From VAZQ01 sp963821505 (lineage in GTDB: Bacteria; Pseudomonadota; Alphaproteobacteria; Rhizobiales; Xanthobacteraceae): DNA of 64,000 nt. Made by a program: the position numbers and the translations under genes. How positions within the stretch are numbered: the stretch's first letter is position 1; each line of letters begins with the position of its first letter. This document shows positions 42,110 through 52,414 of this stretch, piece by piece. The stretch lies in NCBI GenBank assembly GCA_963821505.1, contig CAWGEH010000028.1, positions 186,001-250,000 on the forward strand, read 5' to 3'. Under the pieces are notes generated by a model. The model was not told where the DNA came from. It searched no databases and saw nothing but the letters and a program-made list of their open reading frames with translations.

Positions 42110-43087
42110 TCATTCGCCCCGGATGTTCGCGCTCTTGATCAGACCCGTCAGCCGGCCGGCATCCGCTTGCACATAGGCGGCAAATTCCTTGGGCGGCAAG
42201 AAGAAGATTTCGGTGCCTTGCGCCGCGAATTTGCTCTTGATGTCGGTTGAAGCCGCGGCTTCGTCGATTGCCGCCGCCAGCCGGTCGACGACCGCCGGCG
42301 GGGTGCCGGCCGGCGCGGCGACGCCGTACCAGGTGGCGATGTCGAAGCCCTGGAGGCCGCGCTCGTCGAGCGTCGGAACGTCGGGCAATTGCGCCGAGCG
42401 CTTCATCGTGGTGGTGGCGAGCGCCCGCAGCTTTCCCGACGCGATATGCGCCAGCAGCGCCGGAACGTTGAGGAAGGCGAGGTCGATCTGGCCGGAGAGG
42501 AGATCGGTCGTCGCCGGCGCCGCGCCTTTGTAGGGTATGTGGTTGAACTTGGTGGCGGTCATCTGCTGGAACATTTCGGCGGCGAGATGGGGCTGGCTGC
42601 CATTGCCGACCGACCCGTAGTTGAGCGCGCCCGGCTTGTCCTTGGCCATTGCAACGAGCTCCTCGACCGTGTGGACCGGCAGCGTCGGGCGCACCACCAG
42701 CACGTTGGGAACGCTGGCGATCATGGCGACGAAGGCGAAGTCCCCAATTCCGTCGTAGCCGACCTTCGGTGTCAGCAACGGCGTGACGATGTGCGCCGAT
42801 GCGGTCGAGAGCAGGAGCGTGTAGCCGTCGGCCGGCGCGCGTGCGACATGCTGGGCGGCGATCGCGGTCGCCGCGCCCGGCTTGTTCAGGATGACGACTT
42901 GTTGTCCCAGGATGTCGCCCATGGCCGCGGCGAGCGGGCGGGCCAGCACGTCGGCCGGCCCGCCGGCGGCATAAGGGTTGACCAGCATGATCGGGCCCGA
43001 CGGATAGGACTGCGCGCAAGCGGCGGCGCCGGCGGTGGTGAAAGCGCTCAGCGCAAGCGCGCCGGCGCACAGCCCGATGCAATTCAT
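42110..43087 (-). CDS. Bug/TctC-family receptor 6
   Basis: 325-residue receptor at the head of the minus-strand run. The signal peptide (LCAGALALSAFTTAGAAACA) precedes NPYAAGGPADVLARPLA, APADGYTLLLSTAS, IPYKGAAPATTDLLSGQ and LPDVPTLDERGLQGFDIATWYG. The start at 43087 has GCGGAGAGG 4 nt upstream. It is likely co-transcribed with flavin reductase 2 and the crotonase. As with the others, no TctA/TctB partners are encoded here. Confidence 0.87.
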   Translation of the reverse strand: MNCIGLCAGALALSAFTTAGAAACAQSYPSGPIMLVNPYAAGGPADVLARPLAAAMGDILGQQVVILNKPGAATAIAAQHVARAPADGYTLLLSTASAHIVTPLLTPKVGYDGIGDFAFVAMIASVPNVLVVRPTLPVHTVEELVAMAKDKPGALNYGSVGNGSQPHLAAEMFQQMTATKFNHIPYKGAAPATTDLLSGQIDLAFLNVPALLAHIASGKLRALATTTMKRSAQLPDVPTLDERGLQGFDIATWYGVAAPAGTPPAVVDRLAAAIDEAAASTDIKSKFAAQGTEIFFLPPKEFAAYVQADAGRLTGLIKSANIRGE

Positions 43088-43210
43088 GGGTCCTCTCCGC
43101 TCTTGGCGGCTCTTGACGACTTCGGCGGCGTGCTCGACATCGATGGTACGTGATGCTAGCCCGAAGGCATTCAAAGCGCCATCCGCCGGCTGCTGCCCAC
43201 AGGATCTGCC

Positions 43211-43822
43211 ATGAAGCTGCATTGGTCTCCGCGATCACCTTTCGTGCGCAAGGTGATGATCGCGGCCCACGAACTGGGGCTCGTCGACCGCATGACCTGC
43301 GTGCGCACGGTGGTCGCGACCACCCGGCCGCATGGGCCGCTGATGCAGGAGAACCCGCTCTCGAAAATCCCCACCCTCGTCCTCGACGACGGCACCGTGC
43401 TCTACGATTCGCCCGTCATCTGCGAATATCTCGACTCCCTACACGACGGGCCGAAGCTCATCCCGGCGGCGCCCGAGGAGCGCATGGCCGCGCTGCGACG
43501 CCAGGCGCTCGGCGACGGCTTTCTCGATCTGCTGCTGCTGTTGCGCAACGAGCGCGAGCGCGCGCACCCATCGCAGGCTCATCTCGCGACCTTCGCCACG
43601 AAAAGGCAGGCCGTGCTCGGGGCGCTCGACAAGGAAGCCGGCGAGCTCGCGGCCGCGCGCTTCGGCCTCGGCCACATCGCGATCGGCTGCGCGCTGTCCT
43701 ATCTCGATTTCAGGTTCGCCGACGAGGACTGGCGGCCCGGCCATCCCGGCATCGCCCGATGGCACCGGGAATTCTGCGCGCGCGCTTCGGTGCGCGCGAC
43801 AGAGCCGGTCGATGACAGCTGA
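43211..43822 (+). CDS. Glutathione S-transferase family protein
   Basis: 203-residue GST with an N-terminal thioredoxin-like domain: MKLHWSPRSPFVRKVMIAA carries the likely catalytic Ser, NPLSKIPTLVLDDG the cis-Pro and YDSPVICEYLDS the Glu/Ser glutathione-binding pair. The helical C-terminal domain ends HPGIARWHREF. It is divergent from receptor 6, 123 nt away. Small zeta/beta-like GSTs often handle electrophiles or aromatic intermediates. Confidence 0.88.
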   Translation: MKLHWSPRSPFVRKVMIAAHELGLVDRMTCVRTVVATTRPHGPLMQENPLSKIPTLVLDDGTVLYDSPVICEYLDSLHDGPKLIPAAPEERMAALRRQALGDGFLDLLLLLRNERERAHPSQAHLATFATKRQAVLGALDKEAGELAAARFGLGHIAIGCALSYLDFRFADEDWRPGHPGIARWHREFCARASVRATEPVDDS

Positions 43823-43960
43823 TCCTCCTGTCTAGAGCGGCTTGACCCCATCCGGCGGCAGCATAAGACTTCGCGCCCAGGTCTATAGCGATAGCGACGT
43901 CCTTGCTGGCGCCGTCAAAGGAAAGCGGCGTCGCGTCCTTCTGCCAAGGGAGACAACGCC

Positions 43961-44518
43961 ATGACCGAAATCCAGGCTCTGGATATCCGCATTCCTGCTG
44001 AGCTCGTCCACAACTGGGGCTGGTTTCTGGCCTTCGGCATCGGCTTGGTGCTGCTCGGGATGCTTGCGATCGGGCGCGCCGTGGCAGCCACGGTCGTCTC
44101 CATGCTGTTTTTCGGGTGGCTGCTGCTGATTGCCGCCGGCATCGAGATCGTCCAGGCCATCATGGTCGGGAAATGGGCCGGCCTGTATCAGCATTGGCTG
44201 GGTGCGGTCCTGTTCGGGGTGCTCGGAGCGATGATCGTATGGCGGCCGGTCGTCACCGCCGAGATTTTGACCTTGCTGATGGGAGCGTTCTTTCTGGTGG
44301 CCGGCCTATTCCAATTGATCACCCCGTTCGTGGTTGCCTTGCCGGAATGGGGTTGGCACGCTCTCAACGGCCTCATCACGTTCGTGCTCGGCATTCTCAT
44401 ACTGGCGCAATGGCCGGTCTCCGGGCTCTGGGTGATCGGCCTGTTCATCGGACTGGAGCTGATCTTCTACGGCGTGGCCTGGATCGCGCTGGCGCTCAAT
44501 CTGCGCTCGGCCGGTTAG
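43961..44518 (+). CDS. HdeD-family membrane protein
   Basis: 185-residue inner-membrane protein of the HdeD/DUF308 family, with six predicted helices: NWGWFLAFGIGLVLLGML, VVSMLFFGWLLLIAAGI, HWLGAVLFGVLGAMIVW, LTLLMGAFFLVAGLFQL, LNGLITFVLGILILAQW and VIGLFIGLELIFYGVAW. In E. coli HdeD contributes to acid resistance; in other bacteria the function is not established. GGGAG precedes the ATG. No acid-stress genes lie nearby. Confidence 0.9.
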   Translation: MTEIQALDIRIPAELVHNWGWFLAFGIGLVLLGMLAIGRAVAATVVSMLFFGWLLLIAAGIEIVQAIMVGKWAGLYQHWLGAVLFGVLGAMIVWRPVVTAEILTLLMGAFFLVAGLFQLITPFVVALPEWGWHALNGLITFVLGILILAQWPVSGLWVIGLFIGLELIFYGVAWIALALNLRSAG

Positions 44519-44700
44519 CTGCCTGGTCGTGGGAAGCGTGCCGAGTGGATCAGGGGCGCTCCTGTGGCATTGCCCGGAGCGTGCCCCGGAGCGCGATCGG
44601 CGAGAATCTGTCCAGGTGAATTCGATGCCATCGCTTTGGATGCCATCGCTTTTGGATGCCACGGCTTTGACAGCCGAATATCCGCCGCGCGGGCGCTGAC

Positions 44701-45921
44701 ATGGCCGGCCCGTTGTCGCATATCCGCGTGCTCGATCTCAGCCGCATCATGGCGGGGCCCTGGGCCGGGCAGATCCTGGCCGACCTCGGCGCCGACGTGG
44801 TGAAGGTGGAGCGGCCCGGCGTGGGCGACGACACCCGCGGCTGGGGGCCGCCCTTCCTGAAGGACAAATCCGGTCGCGACACCAGCGACGCCGGCTATTT
44901 CCTCGCCGTCAACCGCGGCAAACGCTCGATCGCCGTCGATCTGGCGCAGACCGAAGGTCAGCGCATCGTGCGCGCGCTCGCCGCTCGCGCCGACATCGTG
45001 CTGGAGAATTTCAAGGCCGGCGCGCTCGCGAAGTTCGGCCTCGGCTACGACGATCTCCGCGCCGTCAATTCCGCCCTGATCTATTGCTCGATCACCGGTT
45101 TCGGCCAGAGCGGCCCGCGTCGCGACCAGGCCGCCTACGATTTCATGATCCAGGGCATGAGCGGCTTGATGAGCGTCACCGGCGAGGCCGACGGCAGGCC
45201 GGGAGCCGGCCCGCAGAAGGTGGGCGTGCCCATCGTCGACATCATGACCGGGATGTACGCCGCCATCGCCGTTCTCGCCGCGCTGGCGCGGCGGCAGGAG
45301 AGCGGAGACGGCGAGCATATCGATATCGGCATGCTCGACGTCGGCGTGTCGTTCCTTTCCAACCAGGCCATGAACTATCTGATCTCGGGCCGCCCGCCGC
45401 GGCGCGCCGGCAACGCCCATCCCAACATCCAGCCGCAGGACGTGTTCCAAGCGCGCGACGGCCATCTTGTGCTCGCCGTCGGCAACGACGAACAGTTCGC
45501 CCGCTTTTGCGACGTGCTCGAACGGCCGGACCTCGCCCGCGACGAGCGCTTCATGTCCAACGCCGGACGCGTGCGCAATACCGCGCTGCTCACCCCGCTG
45601 ATTGCCGAAATTCTGGCGCGGCGCGACCGCGAGCACTGGGTGCGCGCGTGTGCGCGCGCGGGCGTGCCGTGCGGTCCGATCAATACCATCCCCGAGGTTT
45701 TCGCCGACGAGCAGATCAGGCAGCGCGGGATGCTGGTCGAGATCGCGCATGCGGTCGCCGGAGCCGTTCCGCAGGTGGCCTCGCCGATGCGGTTCAAGAA
45801 CGCGCCGCTATCGCACGAGCGCCCGCCGCCGCTCCTCGGCGAGCACACCGAGGAGATCCTGCGTGAACTCGGCTGGCCGGATGCGAAGGTGCGCGCCGCT
45901 TCGGAGATGGATGGCGAGTGA
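44701..45921 (+). CDS. Class III (CaiB/BaiF/Frc) CoA-transferase
   Basis: 406-residue enzyme that moves CoA between acids in the cytosol. It begins IRVLDLSRIMAGPWAGQIL, has ADVVKVERPGVGDDTRGWGPP, and the catalytic Asp is Asp147 in AYDFMIQGMSGLMSVTGE. The second domain (DVFQARDGHLVLAVGNDEQF, RAGVPCGPINTIPEVF) is complete. Likely acids are dicarboxylates or hydroxyacids, feeding the acyl-CoA enzymes encoded elsewhere in the window. It is co-directional with the decarboxylase-like gene downstream. Confidence 0.92.
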   Translation: MAGPLSHIRVLDLSRIMAGPWAGQILADLGADVVKVERPGVGDDTRGWGPPFLKDKSGRDTSDAGYFLAVNRGKRSIAVDLAQTEGQRIVRALAARADIVLENFKAGALAKFGLGYDDLRAVNSALIYCSITGFGQSGPRRDQAAYDFMIQGMSGLMSVTGEADGRPGAGPQKVGVPIVDIMTGMYAAIAVLAALARRQESGDGEHIDIGMLDVGVSFLSNQAMNYLISGRPPRRAGNAHPNIQPQDVFQARDGHLVLAVGNDEQFARFCDVLERPDLARDERFMSNAGRVRNTALLTPLIAEILARRDREHWVRACARAGVPCGPINTIPEVFADEQIRQRGMLVEIAHAVAGAVPQVASPMRFKNAPLSHERPPPLLGEHTEEILRELGWPDAKVRAASEMDGE

Positions 45922-45956
45922 GCTGTGCGCTTTCTGGCGACAGTGGCTCCGCGCGC

Positions 45957-46058
45957 TCGGTGCGCTCCCTCTCCCCATTTGGGGAGCCGGGCGTGCCCGA
46001 CTTGCGCGACATTCAAGACGCGACCCGGGCAAGCCCGGGGGCGTGGCAGAGGGAGCAG
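45957..46058. repeat. Diverged family E repeat, copy 3
   Basis: TCGGTGCGCTCCCTCTCCCC and GTGGCAGAGGGAGCAG frame a degenerate hairpin pair: CGGGCGTGCCCG near 45989 and CCCGGG-CAAG-CCCGGG (46024-46039). The spacer shares ACATTCA with the cassette at 40.5 kb. Confidence 0.65.
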
Positions 46059-46107
46059 ACCGAGCCTGCTGCGACACAAGGGGTCACATTCCGAAGGGAG
46101 ACATCCG

Positions 46108-46668
46108 TTGCCGCGCATTCCGCTCTTTCCAACCGACGAGATGACGTCGGAGCAGCGCCGCGTCCACGACGCCGTCGTCGCCGGCCCGCGCGGGGAGCTG
46201 CGCGGGCCGCTGCGGGCGGTGCTGCATCGCCCCGAGCTCGCCGACAAATGGCAGCAGCTCGGCGAGCTCTTGCGCTTCCGCACGTCGCTGCCGCCGCATC
46301 TCAAGGAGCTCGCGATCCTCGTCACCGGCCGGCATTGCCACGCGCAACTCGAATGGCACATCCACGAGCAGATGGCCCGCCAGGCCGGCTTGCCTCAGAC
46401 GGTGATCGAGGATGTTCACGCCGGACGCCGGCCGAGCGGGCTCGACGCCGACGGGCTCGCCGTCTTCGATTACGCCGAGGAGCTCAATCGACGAAAGACC
46501 GTGGGCGAACGGAATTACCAGCGCGTGCTGGCGCGCTGGCACGCCGTCGGCGCGGTCGAGCTCACCGCGCTCATCGGCTACTACACCATGGTCGCGATGA
46601 CGCTCAATTGCCACGACATCCCGCTGCCGGAGGGCGTGGCGCCGCCGCTGCCGCCGGCGCCGGAGTGA
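46108..46668 (+). CDS. Carboxymuconolactone decarboxylase-like (AhpD-fold) protein 1
   Basis: 186-residue all-helical protein of the CMD/AhpD superfamily: LPPHLKELAILVTGRHCHAQLEWHIHEQMA holds the helix with the Cys-His pair (single Cys, HCH), and AVELTALIGYYTMVAMTLN closes the fold. Most members are either decarboxylases or peroxidase-type disulfide proteins; one Cys argues against a CxxC peroxidase. The TTG start at 46108, with GGGAG 7 nt upstream, keeps PRIPLFPTDEMTSEQ, which is the family's usual N terminus. Confidence 0.85.
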   Translation: MPRIPLFPTDEMTSEQRRVHDAVVAGPRGELRGPLRAVLHRPELADKWQQLGELLRFRTSLPPHLKELAILVTGRHCHAQLEWHIHEQMARQAGLPQTVIEDVHAGRRPSGLDADGLAVFDYAEELNRRKTVGERNYQRVLARWHAVGAVELTALIGYYTMVAMTLNCHDIPLPEGVAPPLPPAPE

Positions 46669-46840
46669 GCCTGCAAATCCGGATCAGGTCGAGACATCGA
46701 TCCCGCGGATCGCCTTGCTCCCCTCGCTCATCTGGCGTTGACCATCATGACGCAAGCCGCACCCGCCGACGACGCGGGGCCGCAGGCCGTGGTCAAGGCC
46801 ATTGCGGCCTGAACGCGCGGGCTATAGCACGCACCCCATC

Positions 46841-49543
46841 ATGATTGCCGCACCCGTTCTCACCCCCCATGGCGTGTTGATCCTTGGGCAGCCGGGCGAG
46901 CCGCTGACGCTGGCGCCCGAGCAGGAAGCGCGACTGCAAAAAGCGTTTGCGCGTGGTTGCGGGCATGGCCTGCTCGCTCTGGGAATCGACGAAATGGGAA
47001 CGGCGCTGCCGCCGGTCCTGTCGTATTGGCGGGAATTTGCAGCGCGTTACGTGACCGGCGTGTGCGCGCTTCCCGGCATCGGCGAGGACAGCCGGAAGCC
47101 GTCGGTGCCCGTTCCCGTGGACGCGGAGCTGGAAGGATTGGCCGCCGCTGTTCCGCCCATGACTGGGGCGGAATACCTCACCGAGGCAGTACTCGCCGAT
47201 CTTTGGCGCGGCATGGATGCGGCCTTCGATACTCAACTCGCCGAAGCCGACGTCTCGGTGGAGCAGTTCCTCAAGCGCCGTCATTCGGCCTGGAATCTGG
47301 TTGGGCGCGTGCACTTCAACCTCGCGGAGAACCGCAAGGACGAGGAAGCCCCGTTCGCATTTCTTGCGACCTATACGACGCGGCTTTCGGCGCAGGCCAA
47401 GGCGCAGCACATCCCGCTCGGCAAGGCGCTGCAGGAATACGCCGGTGCGAAGAATCGCGAGCGCCTGCTGTCGCTGCTGATGCCGGTCCAGCGCGCCGCC
47501 GAGCATTGTCCCTGGCTGAAGGCGATGGTCGATAGCGGCGAAATCTTCCACCCGCTGCGCTGGCGGCCGCAACAGGCCTTGCAACTTCTCAGGAACGTTC
47601 CCGCGCTCGAAAGCGCCGGCGTGGTCGTGCGCATGCCGGCGAGCTGGCGCATGAACCGGCCGGCACGGCCGCAGGTGAAGGCGACAGTCGGCGGCAAGCC
47701 GCCGTCGCAGTTGGGGATGGATGCCCTGCTGGACTTCCGGATGGAAGTGACGCTCGACGGCGAGCGCCTCTTGGCCGCGGAGATCAATCGGCTCCTGGCA
47801 CAATCCGATGGGCTCCTCCTCATCCGCGGCAAGTGGGTCGAGGTGGATCGTGATCGCCTCAGCCGAACGCTGGAGCAATTCGAGGACGATCGAGCGCCGC
47901 GCCACGACCGACGGCCTGTCGTTCGGCGAGGCGATGCGCATGGCGGCTGGGGCCGGCCTTCCCGGCGATGGCGCCGCGGAGCACGCCGCTATCGATTGGG
48001 GGCAGACCGTCGCCGGGCCCTGGTTGGCGCAGACGCTGGGGGCGTTGCGCAATCCCGAAGGCCTGTCGCGGGTCGACCCCGGCCGGTCGCTCCAAGGCGC
48101 ACTGCGGCCCTACCAGCAAACCGGCGTGGAATGGCTTCATCTTGTCACACAGCTCGGGCTGGGAGCGTGTCTTGCAGACGACATGGGGCTCGGCAAGACC
48201 ATTCAAGTCCTGGCGCTGCTCCTGGTGCTGAAGAAACGATGCGGTGAAGCACACGCAAACCGTGCCTTCTGGTGTCCCCGGCCTCCTGCTCGCCAACTGG
48301 CCGCGCAAATCGCGCGGTTTGCGCCGAAACTGAAGGCGCCTAGTGGCGCATCCATCGGCGCCGGCCGATGGCAAGCTCAAGATGGACGGCTCACACGATC
48401 TCGCCGGCGTCGATCTCGTCATCACCAGCTACGGCTTCCTGGCGCGCACGCCGTGGCTCGAGACCACGCCGTGGCGACTGGCGATTCTCGACGAAGCGCA
48501 GGCCATCAAGAATCCGGCAGCCAAGCAGACGCAGTTGGTGAAGAAACTCAAGGCCGAGGCGCGCATTGCACTGCCCGGCACGCCGATCAGAACCGGCTCG
48601 GCGACCTGTGGTCGATCTTCGACTTCCTCAATCCCGGCCTGCTGGGCTCATCCAAGGCAGTTTTCGAGCTTCGTCAAGAGCCTAGCCGATCGACCGCATG
48701 ACCCCTATCGGCCGCTGCGCGATTTGATACGTCCCTATATTCTGCGCCGCCTGAAGACCGATAAGAGCATTATTGCGGACTTGCCGGACAAGACGGAGGT
48801 CAATGTCTTCTGTCCCTTGAGCCGCAAGCAGGCGGCGCTCTATCAGCAGGCAGTGGAAGACCTCGCGCGCCAGCTCGAAGACCTCGACGGAATCCAGCGC
48901 AAGGGTGTGGTCCTCGCCTTTCTCATGCGATTCAAGCAGATCTGCAACCATCCCTCGCAGTGGCTCGGCGACGCGGCCTGGGGCGAGGAGGACAGCGGCA
49001 AGTTCGGCGCGTCTTCGCGACATCGCCGAGGTCGCCGCGGCGCGACAGGAGAAGGCGCTCATCTTTACCCAGTTCCGCGAGACGGCGGCACCGCTCGCCG
49101 CCTTCCTGGGGTCCGTGTTCGGGCGACCCGGCGTCATCCTCACCGGCGAGACTGAGGTCAAAAAGCGCAAGGATCTGGTGCGCCGGTTCCAAGAAGACGA
49201 CAGCGTCCCGTTCTTCGTGCTCTCGCTCAAAGCCGGCGGCGCGGGGCTCAATCTGACTGCGGCATCGCACGTCGTCCATTTTGACCGGTGGTGGAATCCG
49301 GCTGTTGAAAACCAGGCCACGGACCGCGCGTTTCGCATCGGACAGCGTAAGAATGTGCTGGTGCACAAATTCATTTGCCGCGGCACGGTCGAAGACAAGA
49401 TCGACCAGTTGATCGAATCGAAGAGGCAGATGGCCGGCGATCTCTTGAGCGGCGGCGCCGACGTGCTGTTGACCGAGATGAAGGACGAAGAGCTGCTCAA
49501 GCTTGTGACGCTCGATCTCTCCGCCGCGATGAAGGAGGCCTGA
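46841..49543 (+). pseudogene. SNF2/SWI2-family helicase, heavily frameshifted
   Basis: Remains of a bacterial SWI2/SNF2 ATPase of about 900 residues. The N-terminal part (46841-47883) is clean, then the reading frame changes at about 47885, 48255-48300, 48340, 48595, 48655 and 49010. Correctly framed islands show motif I (DDMGLGKTIQ near 48180), LVITSYGFLARTPWL, motif II (DEAQ near 48495), LPGTPI, and, in 49035-49543, motifs IV-VI (LSLKAGGAGLNL, HFDRWWNPAVENQATDRAF). No full-length product can be made. The SWIM gene follows directly, as in intact helicase-SWIM pairs of other bacteria. Could be decay, or concentrated base errors. Confidence 0.82.
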
Positions 49544-49544
49544 C

Positions 49545-50624
49545 GTGGGCTGGTATGAGTTCCGGCCCTACGTTCCGGTCGCCGAGCGGCGGCGACGGGC
49601 CGAACGGCAATTGAAGCGGCTCAAGAAGAAGGGCACAGCCGGTCGCCCCCGTTGCAATCGAGGGTCGCACGATTGCCAAAAGTTTCTGGGGCAAGGCGTG
49701 GTGCGATAATCTCGAGCGCTACAGCGACTTCGCAAACCGCTTGCCGCGTGGCCGCTCTTATATCCGCAACGGTTCGGTCGTCGACCTGCAAATTGCCAAG
49801 GGCGAGGTCTCGGCGTTCGTGAGCGGCTCCCAGCTCTACGAGATCAAGATCGGCATCGCACCGGTCGACGCGCGTCGCTGGAAATCGATCTGCCGGGATT
49901 GCGCCGGAGGCATCGATTCGCTGGTCGAGCTCCTGCAAGGCCGTCTGGCGAAGGCGGTCATGGACAGGGTGTGTCGCGACGGTGACGGCCTGTTCCCATC
50001 CCCGCAAGAGATCACGCTGTCCTGCAGCTGCCCGGATTGGGCCGACATGTGCAAGCATGTCGCCGCGGCGCTTTATGGCGTCGGCGCCAGGCTCGACGAA
50101 CAGCCGCAGCTTGTATTTCTCTTGCGCGGCGTGGACGAAAACGAGCTCGTGGTCAGCGCCGGAGAAGACGTGTCCCTGGTGAAAGCGGCACCCGCTGCGG
50201 CGCAGGTGCTCGACGAAAGCGATATTGCGTCCCTGTTCGGGTTGGAGATGGCGGAGCCTGCCGCTTCCGAGCGGCTCGTCGCTGCAAGCCCGCGCCAACC
50301 GGACCAGCCGGCGAAGAAAGGCACCGCGCGCGTCGCGGCGCCACCGATGAAGCACGGCAGCGTCGCGCGATCGGCCCGCACCAAGTCCGGGACCAAGCAG
50401 GCGGCCAAGTCCGGCACCAAGCGGAAGGCGGGTCGCCGCACCCCTCCGCAACGCAGACGGCGCGCCAAGCGACCGGCACGGGGGGGCCCTGAAAGCGGGC
50501 GATCGAGGTGGGTGAGACACGAGGTCGCCGCTTTGTTCGAAGGCGGCGCGCGAACCGCGGCGCTGCCGAAGTTGGCCAAGGCGCGCGCGAGAAGATCAAG
50601 CGCATCGCGATCAACGGCAAGTAA
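49545..50624 (+). pseudogene. SWIM zinc-finger protein, frameshifted
   Basis: Partner gene of the SNF2 helicase. GTG 49545 has AAGGAGG 6 nt upstream, and WYEFRPYVPVAERRRRAERQ follows. The frame shifts at about 49645-49655 (then VAIEGRTIAKSFWGKAWC), and again in a GC-repeat tract at 50581-50589; after the second shift the natural end REKIKRIAINGK is recovered. The zinc motif CSCPDWADMCKHVAA (C-x-C, C-x-H) is intact. The tail is Lys/Arg-rich. SWIM proteins bind DNA or proteins and are paired with SNF2 helicases. Confidence 0.75.
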
Positions 50625-50672
50625 GGCTTCGGCGGGCCCGCGCGGCTCTGCCGCTCCTGCTCGCGCGAGGTC

Positions 50673-52409
50673 TCAGACCGGCGCGACGGGTGAGACGAGC
50701 GCTCCGCTGGGGCGGGGGTCGAGCCTGGTCGGGCGCCGGGTCAAGGGCGTGACCGGGCACAACGGCGTGGGGATCGGGGTCGTGGTGAACTGCGGCCCGT
50801 CCGGCGCTTGCGAAATATCCACCCAGACGAGCCAATGCTCGTCATCGCGCGTGTCGTAGTCCTCGCGAAAGTGGCTCAGTCGGGATTCGGTGCGCACCAG
50901 CGAGGCCCCGAGGATGAAGCGCGCCGCCAGCAGCATCGCCTGCGTTTCCTTCAACCGCACCAGCTCATGGGTGTGAGGCGCCGAAAGCGCGTTGAGCCTT
51001 TCCGCCAGTGCGTCGACCTGCCGGCGCGCCGCTTGCAACCGATCGGCCCGTTTCAGAATGCCGACATTGTAGGCGAACATCACGGCCTGCAGGTCGCGCA
51101 GGATCAGGTCGGACTCGGCCTTGGCCGACGGATCGCTTGGACCGGTCGCCTCCGCGTGCATCAAACCGACCTCGCCGGCATCGAGCCGCGGCGGCGGCAG
51201 GCGATCAAGGTCCTCGATTGCGCTGCGCCCGGCGATCCACCCGTTGCCGACGCAGAGGCCGATGTGGAAGCCCGCGAAATGGTTGGCGCAGCCGGCCTGC
51301 GCGAGACCCGCCGCCAGCAGTCCTGGCACGTCGGAGCGGCAATCGGAGCCGGTGCGGATCGCCATCTTGGTCATCTGGTTGAGCGCATAATATGGCGTCT
51401 TCCCGAACATGTCGGTGCGCGCCTCGTTGCCGAGCTTGCGGAAGAAGTAGTCCATCCATTTGACCTTGCTCTGGATGAAATACTCGCGCAGCTCTTCGGG
51501 AATGGCCGACATGTCTAGATAGAGCGGCACATTGCCCTTCTCGTTCTCGAGCGCCATCGCGCGCGCGATGCGCGGGACATCGGCTTCGTCCGCCCATTCG
51601 GGCTCGTATGCGCGCATGAACGCCTCGCCCTTGGCGTTGACGAAATGCGCCCCCTCCTGGATCGCGAAGGTGATGCCCTCGAAATAAAATTTCGGCGTAC
51701 CCGGGCGCACATAGCTGAACTCGGCATTGCGCAGACTCGCGCCGGCGCGATAGGCGAGCAGCGTCCCGGTTCCGGTGATGTCGCGCACGAATCCGGAGCG
51801 GAAGGTGATCGCATTGGTCGCGACGATGGTGGCGCGCGCCTTGATGGCGTGGAAGGCGCCGGTGCGGCTGTGAATGCCGGCGGCGCCGACGACGTGGCCG
51901 GTGCCGCCGCGCAGCAATCCAGTGACGAACAGGCGATCGACGAGCTGCACGCCTTCGGTCTCGAGCGCACGCCGCAGCAACCAGGAGAATTCAAGGCCGC
52001 CGCCCTCCGGATACATCACTCGCGCGAGGTCGAGGCCGCGGGTCGGGCGCCGCTTGTAGCGACCATCCTCCTCGCGCGCGAACTTCATGCCGATGGCTTC
52101 GAAATCCTTCAACCGGGCGTAGGAATTGGCGAGGACCTCCCGCACCAGAACCTGGTCGGCAATTCCGTCGTTCCCCGCCACGATCTCGCGCAAGATTCCC
52201 TCGAGATCGTCGTCGGGAGCCACCACGATCTTCCAGGCATTGGAAAACGCGGTGTGGCCGGTGCGCCCGATCAGCCACGAATCCACGAGCGTCACGCGGG
52301 TGCCGGCGGGGCCGTGCCGCTTGGCGCTGAGCGCGGCGAGCAAACCTCCCGCGCCGCCGCCGATGACGAGCACGTCGGTGTCGATGAGAACGCCCTCGAG
52401 ATTCGGCAT
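50673..52409 (-). CDS. AprA-like FAD oxidoreductase (fumarate reductase flavoprotein type)
   Basis: 578-residue flavoprotein. FAD-binding VLVIGGGAGGLLAALSA is at residues 13-29, followed by GRTGHTAFSNAW and an active-site region with EFSYVRPGTPKFYFEG and TPYYALNQMTK. The C-terminal helical region ends SRLSHFREDYDTRDDEHWLVWV, as in adenylylsulfate reductase alpha and succinate dehydrogenase. After that comes a 45-residue Pro/Thr/Arg-rich tail that looks like read-through. The neighbouring ferredoxin fits AprB. Genes for ATP sulfurylase are absent, so the substrate may be something other than sulfite or APS. Confidence 0.82.
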   Translation of the reverse strand: MPNLEGVLIDTDVLVIGGGAGGLLAALSAKRHGPAGTRVTLVDSWLIGRTGHTAFSNAWKIVVAPDDDLEGILREIVAGNDGIADQVLVREVLANSYARLKDFEAIGMKFAREEDGRYKRRPTRGLDLARVMYPEGGGLEFSWLLRRALETEGVQLVDRLFVTGLLRGGTGHVVGAAGIHSRTGAFHAIKARATIVATNAITFRSGFVRDITGTGTLLAYRAGASLRNAEFSYVRPGTPKFYFEGITFAIQEGAHFVNAKGEAFMRAYEPEWADEADVPRIARAMALENEKGNVPLYLDMSAIPEELREYFIQSKVKWMDYFFRKLGNEARTDMFGKTPYYALNQMTKMAIRTGSDCRSDVPGLLAAGLAQAGCANHFAGFHIGLCVGNGWIAGRSAIEDLDRLPPPRLDAGEVGLMHAEATGPSDPSAKAESDLILRDLQAVMFAYNVGILKRADRLQAARRQVDALAERLNALSAPHTHELVRLKETQAMLLAARFILGASLVRTESRLSHFREDYDTRDDEHWLVWVDISQAPDGPQFTTTPIPTPLCPVTPLTRRPTRLDPRPSGALVSPVAPV

Positions 52410-52414
52410 CTATT

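Noticed and set aside
46747..46812. 21-codon frame MTQAAPADDAG before the helicase
   Set aside because: No ribosome binding site, no homology, and length at the level expected by chance.
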